From G965220825 sp965220825 (GTDB taxonomy: Bacteria; Pseudomonadota; Alphaproteobacteria; UBA828), in assembly GCA_965220825.1 (NCBI GenBank), contig OZ244839.1, forward strand, positions 186,001 to 250,000: DNA of 64,000 nucleotides. The letters are read 5' to 3'. Positions 30,006 through 38,477 of this stretch are shown here, piece by piece. The notes beneath the pieces are model-generated. The model had not been told where the DNA came from, ran no database searches, and worked only from the letters and a program-made list of their open reading frames with translations. Position 1 is the stretch's first letter. Every line of letters begins with the position of its first letter. The position numbers were made by a program, and so were the translations under genes.

Positions 30006-31284
30006 GGTGACGTATCAGAGTTTGTGTCAGGGGCAGGGAGGGGGGTACTCCAATGGTTTGCCAGAACCCACGAAAGGAGCACCCCCATGCCGCAGTCCGC
30101 GACGATCAACAGCATACCGGCCGCGTTCCGAATGATGAAGAACATGCAAGCGCAAGGGGTCGAGTGGAGCGCGGACTACCGCAGCGCGGCGAAGGCGGCA
30201 CTGAAGGCGGTGCTGGAGCAGCAAATGGGCGACCGGATCTCCAGCCACCTCGACACCATGGCGAGGCGCGGGACCGCCGATCGGCGCAACGGCTATTACA
30301 GCCGCCAACTGATGTCCGAGCTCGGCGAGATCGAACTCTGCGTGCCGCGCACCCGCACTTTCTCGGCGAACGTGGTGCTGCGCGCCTATGCCCGGCGCGC
30401 CCCCCATATCGACCGCCTGGTGCTTGCCTGCTTCGTGCTTGGGCTCAGCACACGCAAGGTGGCGGTGGCTCTGCAGACGATCCTCGGTCGGTCCATCAGC
30501 CCGGCCACGGTGAGCCGCATCGCCAAGACCCTCGACATCGCTGTCGCCGCCTTCCATCGCAGGCCGCTCAAGGACGCCTACCCCGTGCTCATGCTCGACG
30601 GCGTGGTGCTCGCCCGCAAGACCGGCGCCGGCGCCCTCAGGCGCCCCGTCCTGGTGGCCCTCGGCATCCACGCCGACGGCAGGAAGGAGATCATCGACTA
30701 CCGCTTGGCCACCGCTGAGAGCGCCGTCCAGTGGGAGCTGTTCCTCACAGACCTCTACCGCCGCGGCCTGCGCGGCGACGCCCTGGAGATCATCTGTACC
30801 GACGGCGGCGCTGGCCTCATCGCTGCCCTGCCCGTCGTCTACCCCGGCATCCCCCTGCAACGCTGCTGGGCGCACAAGGTCAGAAACGTTCTCAACAAGG
30901 TCCGCAAACACCACCACGACCCCGTCAAGAAAGGCCTCCACAGGATCGTCAACGCCGCCAACAGACCCGCCGCCCTCGCCGCCGCACGCCGCTTCGCGGA
31001 CAGATGGCAGGCAGACTACCCAAAGGCCGTTGCATGCCTGCGCAACGACCTCGACGAACTGCTCACATGCTTCCGATACAAAACTCTCGAACGACGCAAG
31101 CAAGTCAGGACCACCAACGCCATCGAGCGACGCTTCCGAGAAGTCCGGCGCAGGACAAGGCCCATGGGAACCTTCCAGGACAGAACCTCCATGGATCGCA
31201 TCCTCTTCGCCGTCTTCACCCACGAAAACCAAAACCAGGGAGTGCCCACACTTTTCTCACTGACACAAAACATTTGACGTTACC
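30006..31284 (+). mobile_element. IS256-family insertion sequence with 9-bp target duplication
   Basis: A 1279-bp element bounded by related inverted repeats that begin GGTGACGTATCAGAG on the left and, inverted, GGTAACGTCAAATG on the right, both leading into TTTGTGTCAG. It is flanked by the exact direct repeat CCGCGCCGA at 29997-30005 and 31285-31293. The intact duplication and full-length transposase gene indicate a fairly recent insertion. It lies in the intergenic region between the BMP importer operon and the methylmalonyl-CoA mutase gene. Confidence 0.9.
30087..31277 (+). CDS. IS256-family transposase
   Basis: A 396-residue DDE transposase of the Mutator/IS256 group, full length. Visible regions are GDRISSHLDTMARRGTADRR with NGYYSR near the N-terminus, the first catalytic acid in VLMLDGVVLARK, the second in EIICTDGGAGL followed by the conserved CWAHKVRNVLNKV, and a glutamate in TTNAIERRFREVRRRTRPMG at the end. 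ATG 30087 follows GAAAGGAGC. The longer frame seen upstream overlaps the importer genes on the other strand and is not coding. Confidence 0.95.
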   Translation: MPQSATINSIPAAFRMMKNMQAQGVEWSADYRSAAKAALKAVLEQQMGDRISSHLDTMARRGTADRRNGYYSRQLMSELGEIELCVPRTRTFSANVVLRAYARRAPHIDRLVLACFVLGLSTRKVAVALQTILGRSISPATVSRIAKTLDIAVAAFHRRPLKDAYPVLMLDGVVLARKTGAGALRRPVLVALGIHADGRKEIIDYRLATAESAVQWELFLTDLYRRGLRGDALEIICTDGGAGLIAALPVVYPGIPLQRCWAHKVRNVLNKVRKHHHDPVKKGLHRIVNAANRPAALAAARRFADRWQADYPKAVACLRNDLDELLTCFRYKTLERRKQVRTTNAIERRFREVRRRTRPMGTFQDRTSMDRILFAVFTHENQNQGVPTLFSLTQNI

Positions 31285-31311
31285 CCGCGCCGAAGCGGTT
31301 TGTGTTTTTTA

Positions 31312-31399
31312 GGTGCGCGGGTCTCCAGGCCCGCATTTTTTTGTTGCCACCGCCGTTGACGGGCCTTCGGCCCGTTGCGGGCCTGGAGACCCGCGCACC
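31312..31399. repeat. Long hairpin repeat, copy H2 (loop replaced)
   Basis: The arms (GGTGCGCGGGTCTCCAGGCC.. at 31312 and its complement ending at 31399) match the other copies, with a 24-bp stem. The loop differs: it carries a second small hairpin (GACGGGCC-ttc-GGCCCGTT region, about 31360-31376) instead of the usual T-rich/A-rich loop. It stands free between the IS256 copy and the mutase gene. Confidence 0.88.
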
Positions 31400-31521
31400 A
31401 TGGTGGTTTTTTGGGTGCGCGCACCGCCGCAGTTTCCGCTTTGCGGGAAAGCGCGTCCGTTTGACCGGGGGGCGGGGGCGGCGCATACTTTCGGGGCGCG
31501 GCAGACGACGGATGCGGGGGC

Positions 31522-33669
31522 ATGGCGGACTTCCCCAGGAAGACTCTCGCGGACTGGCAAGCCCTTGCCGCCCAAGAGCTTTCCGGCGCCGACCCGGACC
31601 GGCTCTCATGGGAGACCGGCGAAGGGATTCGCATCAAGCCGCTCTACACAGAGGCCGATCTGGAAGCGCTCGAGGGTCTGCCGGGGCCCCCCGGTTTCGC
31701 GCCCTTCACCCGGGGCGTGCGCGCCACCATGTATGCGAACCGGCCCTGGACCGTCCGCCAATATGCGGGCTTTGCAACGGCCGAGGAGTCCAACGCCTTC
31801 TACCGGCGCAATCTCGCGCAAGGCCAGAAGGGCCTTTCCGTCGCCTTCGACCTCGCCACCCATCGGGGCTATGACAGCGACCATCCGCGGGTACGGGGCG
31901 ATGTGGGCAAGGCGGGTGTCGCCATCGATACCGTGGAGGACATGAAGCGCCTCTTCGACGGCATCCCCATGGGCGAGGTGAGCGTTTCCATGACCATGAA
32001 CGGCGCCGTCCTGCCGGTGCTTGCCGCCTATGTGGTGGCGGCGGAGGAACAGGGCGCGCGGCGGGACCGCCTCGCCGGGACCATCCAGAACGACATCCTC
32101 AAGGAGTTCATGGTCCGCAACACCTATATCTATCCGCCCGAGCCCAGCATGCGGATCGTGGCGGACATCATCGCCTACACGGCGCGCCACATGCCGCGCT
32201 TCAACTCCGTCTCCATCTCCGGCTACCACATGCAGGAAGCCGGCGCGACGCTGGTACAGGAGCTCGGCTTTACGCTGGCCGACGGGCTCGAATATGTCCG
32301 CGCCGCACTGGCCCGGGGCCTCGCCGTGGACGCGTTCGCGCCCAGGCTCTCCTTTTTCTTCTGTATCGGCATGAACTTCTTCATGGAGGTGGCGAAGCTC
32401 CGCGCGGGCCGGCTGCTCTGGGCGCGGCTCATGCAGGGTTTCGCGCCGCAGGATCCGCGCTCCCTCATGCTGCGTACCCACTGCCAGACGTCCGGCGTTT
32501 CGCTCCAGGAGCAGGATCCCTACAACAATGTGGTCAGAACGGCCTATGAAGCGCTCGCCGCGGTTCTCGGCGGAACCCAGTCGCTTCATACCAACGCCCT
32601 CGACGAGGCGGTGGCGCTCCCCACCGACTTCTCGGCCCGCATCGCGCGGAACACCCAGCTCATCCTCAAGGAGGAGACGGGCATTCCCCATGTGATCGAC
32701 CCGCTCGGCGGCTCCTACTATGTGGAGGCGTTGACGGATTCGCTGGCGCGCGAGGCCGGCAAGCTGATCGACGAGGTGGAGGCCATGGGCGGCATGACCG
32801 AGGCCGTCGCCGCCGGCATGCCCAAGCTCCGTATCGAAGAGGCCGCCGCGCGACGCCAGGCGCGAATCGACCGGGGGGAGGACGTGGTGGTCGGGGTCAA
32901 CCGCTACCAGGCGGCGTCCGAGGACATGCCCGCGCTGCTGGACGTGGACAACAAGGCGGTTCGTGAAGCCCAGGTCGCGCGCCTCGCCGCGGTCCGCGCG
33001 GCGCGGGACGAGAGCGTCTGCCGCGCCGCGCTCAATCGGCTGACCGAGGCGGCAGGGAGCGGCGGCGATCTGGTGGAGCCCGCCATCGAGGCGATGCGCG
33101 CCCGCGCCACCGTGGGCGAGGTTTCGGATGCGCTGGAGACCGTCTTCACCCGCCACCGTGCGACGGTTCGCGCGGTCTCCGGCGTCTATGGTGCCGCGCG
33201 CGCGGACGACGCGGCCTTCGAGAGCATCCGGCGCGAGGTCGCGCGCTTCGCCGAAGCGGAAGGCCGCCGCCCGCGGATGCTGGTCGTGAAGCTCGGCCAG
33301 GACGGGCACGACCGGGGTGCCAAGGTCATCGCGACGGCCTTCGCCGATATCGGCTTCGACGTGGATATCGGCCCGCTGTTCCAGACGCCCGAGGAGGCGG
33401 CGCGGGACGCGCTGGAGAACGACGTCCATGTCGTGGGCGTCTCGAGCCAGGCCGCCGGCCACAAGACCCTGGTGCCCGAACTCATCGCCGCGCTGCGCCG
33501 CGCGGGCGCGGGCCATATGGCGGTGGTCTGTGGGGGCGTGATTCCACCGGCCGACCACGGCTTCCTGCGGGATGCCGGCGTCGCCGCGGTCTACGGCCCC
33601 GGTACCAATATTCCCGAGGCGGCGTCGGAGATCATGACGCTGATTCGCGGGCGCGACGAAGCCGCGTGA
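31522..33669 (+). CDS. Methylmalonyl-CoA mutase, full-length alpha type
   Basis: A 715-residue adenosylcobalamin-dependent mutase that interconverts (R)-methylmalonyl-CoA and succinyl-CoA. The N-terminal substrate barrel has TMYANRPWTVRQYAGFATAE followed by SNAFYRRN and FDLATHRGYDSDHPRV; the C-terminal cobalamin domain has the DXHXXG motif as GQDGHDRGAKV near residue 595 and later GGVIPP. Length fits a large subunit that can work as a homodimer; no small subunit gene is next to it. It links propionate, odd-chain or branched amino-acid degradation to the TCA cycle. MeaB lies 2.7 kb downstream. Confidence 0.95.
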   Translation: MADFPRKTLADWQALAAQELSGADPDRLSWETGEGIRIKPLYTEADLEALEGLPGPPGFAPFTRGVRATMYANRPWTVRQYAGFATAEESNAFYRRNLAQGQKGLSVAFDLATHRGYDSDHPRVRGDVGKAGVAIDTVEDMKRLFDGIPMGEVSVSMTMNGAVLPVLAAYVVAAEEQGARRDRLAGTIQNDILKEFMVRNTYIYPPEPSMRIVADIIAYTARHMPRFNSVSISGYHMQEAGATLVQELGFTLADGLEYVRAALARGLAVDAFAPRLSFFFCIGMNFFMEVAKLRAGRLLWARLMQGFAPQDPRSLMLRTHCQTSGVSLQEQDPYNNVVRTAYEALAAVLGGTQSLHTNALDEAVALPTDFSARIARNTQLILKEETGIPHVIDPLGGSYYVEALTDSLAREAGKLIDEVEAMGGMTEAVAAGMPKLRIEEAAARRQARIDRGEDVVVGVNRYQAASEDMPALLDVDNKAVREAQVARLAAVRAARDESVCRAALNRLTEAAGSGGDLVEPAIEAMRARATVGEVSDALETVFTRHRATVRAVSGVYGAARADDAAFESIRREVARFAEAEGRRPRMLVVKLGQDGHDRGAKVIATAFADIGFDVDIGPLFQTPEEAARDALENDVHVVGVSSQAAGHKTLVPELIAALRRAGAGHMAVVCGGVIPPADHGFLRDAGVAAVYGPGTNIPEAASEIMTLIRGRDEAA

Positions 33670-33704
33670 CCGCTCCGGCCGCGCCGCCGCCAGCCGGAGC
33701 GGTC
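33668..33704 (+). terminator. Hairpin after methylmalonyl-CoA mutase gene
   Basis: A perfect 12-bp GC-rich stem (GACCGCTCCGGC at 33668-33679 pairing with 33693-33704) closes a 13-nt loop and begins within the stop codon of the mutase gene. There is no T-run, so intrinsic termination is uncertain. It may end or stabilise the mutase transcript. Confidence 0.45.
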
Positions 33705-33780
33705 GCTCCACCCTGCGCACGCTCTCCCGCGGCGTCTCGCGCTGCCCGTCGCCCGGGCCCTCGGGCCGGGACCTGACCGC

Positions 33781-35655
33781 ATGGCGTCGCCCGAGTGGAA
33801 CACGCGCTGGCCGCCGGAATCCCAGCGCTCCCATCTGCAGACGATCCGCACCCTGCTGCCCTATCTGTGGCCGCGCGGCTCGCTCGAGATGCGCGGCCGC
33901 GTCGTGCTGGCGGTGTTCTTTCTGGTGGGTGCGAAGGTCGCCAATGTCTATGTGCCGATCCTCTTCAAGGACGCGGTGGACATCCTGTCGGGCGAGACGG
34001 CGGCGGTCATCGTCGTGCCGGTCGCGATCCTGCTGGCCTATGGCGGGCTCCGGGTGCTCACCGTCGCCTTCGGCGAGCTGCGGGACGCGGTGTTCGCCAA
34101 GGTGGGGGAGCGCGCGATCCGCACCATCGCGCTCAGGGTCTTCGACCATCTGCATCGTCTGTCGCTGCGTTTCCACACCGAGCGCCGCACCGGCGGCCTG
34201 AGCCGGGCCATCGAGCGCGGCACCAAGGGGATCGAGTTCCTGCTCACCTTCATGCTGTTCAACGTGCTGCCGACACTGGTGGAAGTCGCCATGGTCTGCG
34301 GCATCCTCTGGGTGCTCTACGGAATCGCCTATGCGGCGGTCACTTTCGCGACCATCGCCGCCTATGTCGCCTTCACGCTCTCGGTCACCGAATGGCGACT
34401 GAAATATCGCCGGCGCATGAACGAGCGGGATACGGAGGCGAACGCCCGGGCCATCGACAGCCTGCTGAACTACGAGACGGTCAAATATTTCGGCAACGAG
34501 GCCTACGAGGCGGCGCGCTTCGACCGCTCGCGCCGGCGCTACGAGCGTGCGGCGGTCCAGAGCAAGACAAGCCTAGCGCTGCTCAATATCGGGCAGGGGC
34601 TGATCATCGCCATCGGCCTCACCGCCCTCACCGTGATGGCGGGTACCGAGGTCGTGGCCGAGACCATGACCATCGGGGACTTCGTGCTGGTCAATACCTA
34701 TCTCATCCAGCTCTATATCCCGCTGAACTTCCTGGGCTTCGTCTATCGCGAGATCAAGCAGTCACTTACCGATATGGAAGCCATGTTCGGAATCATGTCG
34801 GTGGGCTGCGAGGTGGAGGACGCTCCCGGCGCGCGCCCGCTGGAGGTGACGGAAGGCGCCATCCATTTCGACAATGTGAGCTTCGCCTATGACGAGCGGC
34901 GGCGGGTCCTGGACGGGGTTTCCTTCGAAGTGCCGCCGGGGCGGACCGTCGCCATCGTGGGGTCCAGCGGGGCCGGCAAATCCACCATCGGGCGAATCCT
35001 GTTCCGCTTCTACGACATCGCGTCCGGCAGCGTGCGGATCGACGGGCAGGACGTGCGCTCCGTCACCCAGGAGAGCCTGCGGGCCGCCATCGGAATCGTC
35101 CCGCAGGACACCGTGCTGTTCAACCACAGCATCGAATACAACATCGCCTACGGCCGACCCGGCGCGCCCGAGGAGGAGGTCCACAAGGCTGCGCGGCTCG
35201 CCAATATCCACGACTTCATCAAGAGCCTGCCGGACGGCTATGCGAGCACCGTCGGCGAGCGCGGCCTCAAGCTCTCAGGCGGGGAGAAGCAGCGGGTGGC
35301 GATCGCGCGGACCATCCTCAAGCAGCCCCGCATCCTGCTGTTCGACGAGGCGACATCCGCGCTGGATTCGCGGACCGAGAAGGAGATCCAGGCCAATCTC
35401 CGCGAGGTGAGCCGGGGCCGCTCGACCCTGGTCATCGCCCACCGGCTTTCCACCGTCGTCGATGCGGACCAGATATTGGTGCTGGAAGGCGGACGGATCG
35501 TCGAGCGGGGCACCCACGGAGAGCTTCTGCTGCGGGACGGCCGCTACGCCGACATGTGGTGGCGCCAGCAGGAGGCCGCCGAACTCGAGGACGAACTCGC
35601 CCAGCGCCGCGCGGAGGAGGAAGGAGAGCCCGGCGGAGAGGCGGAGCCGGACTGA
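33781..35655 (+). CDS. Atm1-type ABC exporter (fused membrane and ATPase domains)
   Basis: A 624-residue half-transporter. Six membrane helices lie in residues ~40-330, with the Atm1-type segment NYETVKYFGNEAYEAARFD (the NYE..KYFxNE pattern typical of Atm1/HMT1) between them. The ATPase has Walker A GSSGAGKSTIGR near residue 398, signature LSGGEKQRVAIARTIL and Walker B ILLFDEATSALD. Bacterial Atm1-like proteins export glutathione-linked metals or sulfur compounds. A glutamate-rich charged tail closes the protein. It is monocistronic in appearance. Confidence 0.92.
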   Translation: MASPEWNTRWPPESQRSHLQTIRTLLPYLWPRGSLEMRGRVVLAVFFLVGAKVANVYVPILFKDAVDILSGETAAVIVVPVAILLAYGGLRVLTVAFGELRDAVFAKVGERAIRTIALRVFDHLHRLSLRFHTERRTGGLSRAIERGTKGIEFLLTFMLFNVLPTLVEVAMVCGILWVLYGIAYAAVTFATIAAYVAFTLSVTEWRLKYRRRMNERDTEANARAIDSLLNYETVKYFGNEAYEAARFDRSRRRYERAAVQSKTSLALLNIGQGLIIAIGLTALTVMAGTEVVAETMTIGDFVLVNTYLIQLYIPLNFLGFVYREIKQSLTDMEAMFGIMSVGCEVEDAPGARPLEVTEGAIHFDNVSFAYDERRRVLDGVSFEVPPGRTVAIVGSSGAGKSTIGRILFRFYDIASGSVRIDGQDVRSVTQESLRAAIGIVPQDTVLFNHSIEYNIAYGRPGAPEEEVHKAARLANIHDFIKSLPDGYASTVGERGLKLSGGEKQRVAIARTILKQPRILLFDEATSALDSRTEKEIQANLREVSRGRSTLVIAHRLSTVVDADQILVLEGGRIVERGTHGELLLRDGRYADMWWRQQEAAELEDELAQRRAEEEGEPGGEAEPD

Positions 35656-35666
35656 CCGTCGGGCGC

Positions 35667-36329
35667 CTACCGCCGGCGAGCCGGGCGCGGGCCGTTCCGC
35701 GCGAGGTCGCGCAGCGTCTCCCGTCCGACCCGGCGTTTTGCGGCATCGTCCGCGTCGGCGAGCCGTGCGGCAAGGGCGCGGGCCGCGCCATGCAGCGCCG
35801 GGCTCCGCTTGCCGGTTTGCCGCAACGCCCAGCTCACGCCCTTGTTCACGAAACGGCGCGGGTCGGCGGCCGCCTCCTCGATCGCATCGAAATAGCCGGT
35901 GAAGACCGCGTCTTGCGCCTGCCTGTCGTGAACCGCGAGAACGGCGATCATGACGAAGGTGGTACGCCGGGCGAATTCCTCTTTCGCGCGCTCGTAGCGT
36001 GGGATCAGGTCGTGGGCGAAGGGCGTGCGGCGGAAGAGGCTGTTGCAGGCTTGGTCGCACAGGTCCCAGGAGCGGATTTCGCCGATCCAGGCGTCGGCGA
36101 GTGCCGGTGTCGTGCGGGCGGGCTCGGCGATCAGGGCTGCCAGCAGGCGGGCTTCGTGGATGCCCGTCTCCCAAAGCGCGAGCGCGCCGTCATGGTCGGG
36201 CCCGACCGTCGCCGCAATCTTCCGCAAGGCGGAGACGGGGACGCCCAGCGCCGCCTCCACGGCGATTCCGTGGCCGGCCATGCGGGCGCGTGTCTCGGCC
36301 GAAGCCTCCGCCCTGAGACGGGCAAGCAT
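35667..36329 (-). CDS. DNA alkylation repair family protein (AlkD-like)
   Basis: A HEAT-repeat-like helical protein of about 220 residues. The N-terminal GIAVEAALGVPVSALRKIA and the central EIRSWDLCDQACNSLF text are typical of the DNA alkylation repair enzyme family (PF08713), whose best-known members are AlkC/AlkD base-excision glycosylases; KGVSWALRQTGKRSP near the end is also conserved. ATG 36329 is preferred because the GTG at 36371 would nearly overlap the divergent meaB start at 36373. Glycosylase activity is an inference from family. Confidence 0.82.
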   Translation of the reverse strand: MLARLRAEASAETRARMAGHGIAVEAALGVPVSALRKIAATVGPDHDGALALWETGIHEARLLAALIAEPARTTPALADAWIGEIRSWDLCDQACNSLFRRTPFAHDLIPRYERAKEEFARRTTFVMIAVLAVHDRQAQDAVFTGYFDAIEEAAADPRRFVNKGVSWALRQTGKRSPALHGAARALAARLADADDAAKRRVGRETLRDLARNGPRPARRR

Positions 36330-36372
36330 CGGCGCGAGGCGGGGGTCGGGCGGTGTGGTAAGGTTCGGCACG

Positions 36373-37365
36373 ATGGCTGACGGCAGACGCTCCGCCGGAA
36401 GAATACCATGCCCCGGCGACATTCTTGCCGGCGACCGCGCCGCGCTCGCGGCGGCGATCACCCTGATCGAATCGACGCGCGAGGAAGACAGGACCGCCGC
36501 CGAGGACCTTCTCCAGGCGCTTCTGCCGAAGGCCGGCGGGGCGCTGCGCATCGGCGTCTCCGGCCCGCCGGGGGTGGGGAAATCCACCTTCATCGAGGCC
36601 TTCGGTACCCGCGCCGTGGCAGAGGGGAAGCGCATCGCCGTGCTCGCGGTGGACCCATCGAGCGCGCTCTCCGGCGGTTCCATCCTCGGCGACAAGACGC
36701 GCATGGACCGCCTCGCGCGGAGCGAGCGGAGCTTCATCCGCGCATCGCCCGCCGGCGGGAGCCTCGGCGGCGTCGCACGCCGCACCCGGGACGCCATGCT
36801 GGCTTGCGAGGCCGCCGGTTTCGATCTGGTGCTGGTGGAGACGGTGGGTGTCGGCCAGTCCGAAGCGGTGGTGGCGGAGACGACCGATCTCTTCCTGCTG
36901 CTGGTTCAGCCCGGCGGCGGCGACGAGCTCCAGGGCATCAAGCGTGGCGTGGTGGAGCTCGCGGACCTCGTCGTGGTCACCAAGGCGGACGGTGCGCTTG
37001 CCACGCCAGCCGCGCATACGGAAGCGGACTTTCGCTCGGCGCTCGCGCTTTTCGGGCATCGCGGCCCCTGGACGCCCGTGGTTCTGACATGCTCCGCCCT
37101 TGAGGATCGCGGCATCGACGACGTGCTCGCGGCAGTGGAGCGCTACCGCGGGGCGATGGCCGGTTGCGGCGCGCTGGAGACGAAGCGCGCCGCCCAGGCG
37201 AGGGGCTGGATGTGGCGTGAGATCGAAGCGTCCCTCACGGACTCTCTTCGCGCCGACGCGGACTGCGCCGCCGCCGCCGCCGCCCTCGAAGCGGAAGTCT
37301 CCGCGGGCCGTATCACCCCCGCCGCGGCCGCCCGCCGCGTCACGGCCCGCTTCCTCGCCCGATAG
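36373..37365 (+). CDS. meaB: Methylmalonyl-CoA mutase-associated GTPase MeaB
   Basis: A G3E-family GTPase of about 330 residues that protects and reloads methylmalonyl-CoA mutase with adenosylcobalamin. Walker A is GPPGVGKSTFIEAFG, followed by AVDPSSALSGGSILGDKTRM, the ETVGVGQSEAVV switch region and the specificity motif VTKADGA. The start ATG 36373 fits the MeaB N-terminus (AGDRAALAAAITLIESTR). Its partner mutase is upstream, beyond the exporter and AlkD genes, so the two are near but not in one operon. A hairpin repeat follows its stop. Confidence 0.94.
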   Translation: MADGRRSAGRIPCPGDILAGDRAALAAAITLIESTREEDRTAAEDLLQALLPKAGGALRIGVSGPPGVGKSTFIEAFGTRAVAEGKRIAVLAVDPSSALSGGSILGDKTRMDRLARSERSFIRASPAGGSLGGVARRTRDAMLACEAAGFDLVLVETVGVGQSEAVVAETTDLFLLLVQPGGGDELQGIKRGVVELADLVVVTKADGALATPAAHTEADFRSALALFGHRGPWTPVVLTCSALEDRGIDDVLAAVERYRGAMAGCGALETKRAAQARGWMWREIEASLTDSLRADADCAAAAAALEAEVSAGRITPAAAARRVTARFLAR

Positions 37366-37392
37366 CGCCCCCCTCCCGCCACCTTCTTTTTT

Positions 37393-37468
37393 GGTGCGCG
37401 GGTCTCCAGGCCCGCAGGTTGTTGTTTTTCGAAAAAAGGAAAAATGCGGGCCTGGAGACCCGCGCACC
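37393..37468. repeat. Long hairpin repeat, copy H3
   Basis: Arms of about 24 bp (37393 onward, beginning GGTGCGCGGGTCTCCAGGCC, and the complement ending at 37468) flank a loop with GTTGTTGTTTTTCG followed by an A-rich half. It is preceded by a T-run and followed by AAACC. It stands free, 27 bases after the meaB stop and 83 bases before rpmB, where it could act as a transcription terminator. Confidence 0.9.
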
Positions 37469-37551
37469 AAACCACCTGCGCACCAACTCCGCTTGACCAG
37501 GCGGGGCGGCGGCACTAAACAGGCGGCACTTCGTTTCGGGGAGCCAGAGCG

Positions 37552-37848
37552 ATGGCGCGGCGCTGCGAGTTGACGGGTAAAGGTGTGCTGACGGGGAACA
37601 ATGTCAGCCACGCGCACAACAAGACCCGCCGGCGGTTTCTGCCCAACCTCCACTACAAGGCGCTGCTGAGCGACGCACTCGGGCAGTCGGTCCGGCTGCG
37701 GGTCTCGACGAGCGCTCTCCGCACGTTGGAGCGGCGGGGCGGCCTCGACGCCTATCTGATGACCGCGCCCGATTCCCGCCTTTCCGAAGACGCCCGGCGG
37801 ATCAAGCGCCGCGTCCAGAAGGCACTGGCGGCGAACGCCGCTCGCTGA
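37552..37848 (+). CDS. rpmB: 50S ribosomal protein L28
   Basis: A basic 98-residue ribosomal protein. The L28 start MARRCELTGKGVLTGNNVSH and the NKTRRRFLPNL segment are diagnostic, and the C-terminal half (LRTLERRGGLDAYL) has the alphaproteobacterial extension. It binds 23S rRNA in the large subunit. The queuosine-precursor transporter gene begins 41 bases downstream, suggesting shared transcription. Confidence 0.97.
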   Translation: MARRCELTGKGVLTGNNVSHAHNKTRRRFLPNLHYKALLSDALGQSVRLRVSTSALRTLERRGGLDAYLMTAPDSRLSEDARRIKRRVQKALAANAAR

Positions 37849-37889
37849 GCCTTACGCCGGCTCCGGCAGGCTCGGACGCCCCGAAGACG

Positions 37890-38477
37890 ATGGGGGGCTC
37901 GAGCCGCCCGCGGCTGCCATGGTTGCCCATCGCGGCGATGATGGTGGTCATCGGGGTTTCCAACCTCGCCGTCCAGCATCCCATCGGCGCCTGGCTCACC
38001 TGGGGCGCCTTCACCTATCCGCTCACCTTCCTGGTCGCCGACCTGACCAACCGCGCCCATGGACCGGCGCGGGCGCGGATCGTCGCTTGGGCGGGCTTTC
38101 CCTTCGGCATGGGTCTCTCGATCGTCCTGTCGGTCGTGGCGGAGTTTCCGCTCATGGACGGCGTGCGGATCGCGCTTGCGTCGGGCTTCGCCTTTCTGTG
38201 CGCCCAGTTCTTCGATATCGCACTGTTCGACCGGCTGCGGTGCGGCGCGTGGTGGCGTGCGCCGATCGTCTCGTCGCTCGCGGCGTCGGCGCTGGATACC
38301 GCGATCTTCTTCAGCGCCGCGTTCGCCTTCACCGGGCTGCCCTGGGTCACTTGGGCGCTCGGCGATTACGGGGTTAAGGTGGGGATGGCGGCGGTGCTGC
38401 TGATTCCCTTCCGGCTCCTGATGCACTGGGTTGCGCCCGCAGCCTCCGGCAGCCAAGGACTGAAAGGCGCGTCATGA
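37890..38477 (+). CDS. Queuosine precursor transporter (YhhQ/DUF165)
   Basis: A membrane protein of about 195 residues with roughly six hydrophobic helices. The family marks are SNLAVQHPIG, the conserved TYPLTFLVADLTNR and RIVAWAGFPFGMGLSI, and AAFAFTGLPWVTW near the C-terminus. Members import preQ0/preQ1 for queuosine in tRNA. The stop overlaps the ATG of the uracil phosphoribosyltransferase gene by 4 bases, so uptake and nucleobase salvage genes are coupled here. Confidence 0.88.
   Translation: MGGSSRPRLPWLPIAAMMVVIGVSNLAVQHPIGAWLTWGAFTYPLTFLVADLTNRAHGPARARIVAWAGFPFGMGLSIVLSVVAEFPLMDGVRIALASGFAFLCAQFFDIALFDRLRCGAWWRAPIVSSLAASALDTAIFFSAAFAFTGLPWVTWALGDYGVKVGMAAVLLIPFRLLMHWVAPAASGSQGLKGAS

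Noticed and set aside
31606..34176. An 856-codon antisense frame opposite methylmalonyl-CoA mutase
   Set aside because: High-GC DNA keeps long antisense frames open; the opposite strand carries an unmistakable mutase, and the antisense protein has no family sense. The same applies to long antisense frames at 26081-29131, 53022-55151 and 55093-57171.
36329..36371. GTG 36371 as the start of the AlkD-like gene
   Set aside because: It would leave a single base between divergent start codons of two genes; the ATG at 36329 fits the family N-terminus better.
37849..37889. preQ1 riboswitch before the queuosine-precursor transporter gene
   Set aside because: Only 41 bases separate it from rpmB and no preQ1 aptamer-like stem with an A-rich tail is visible.
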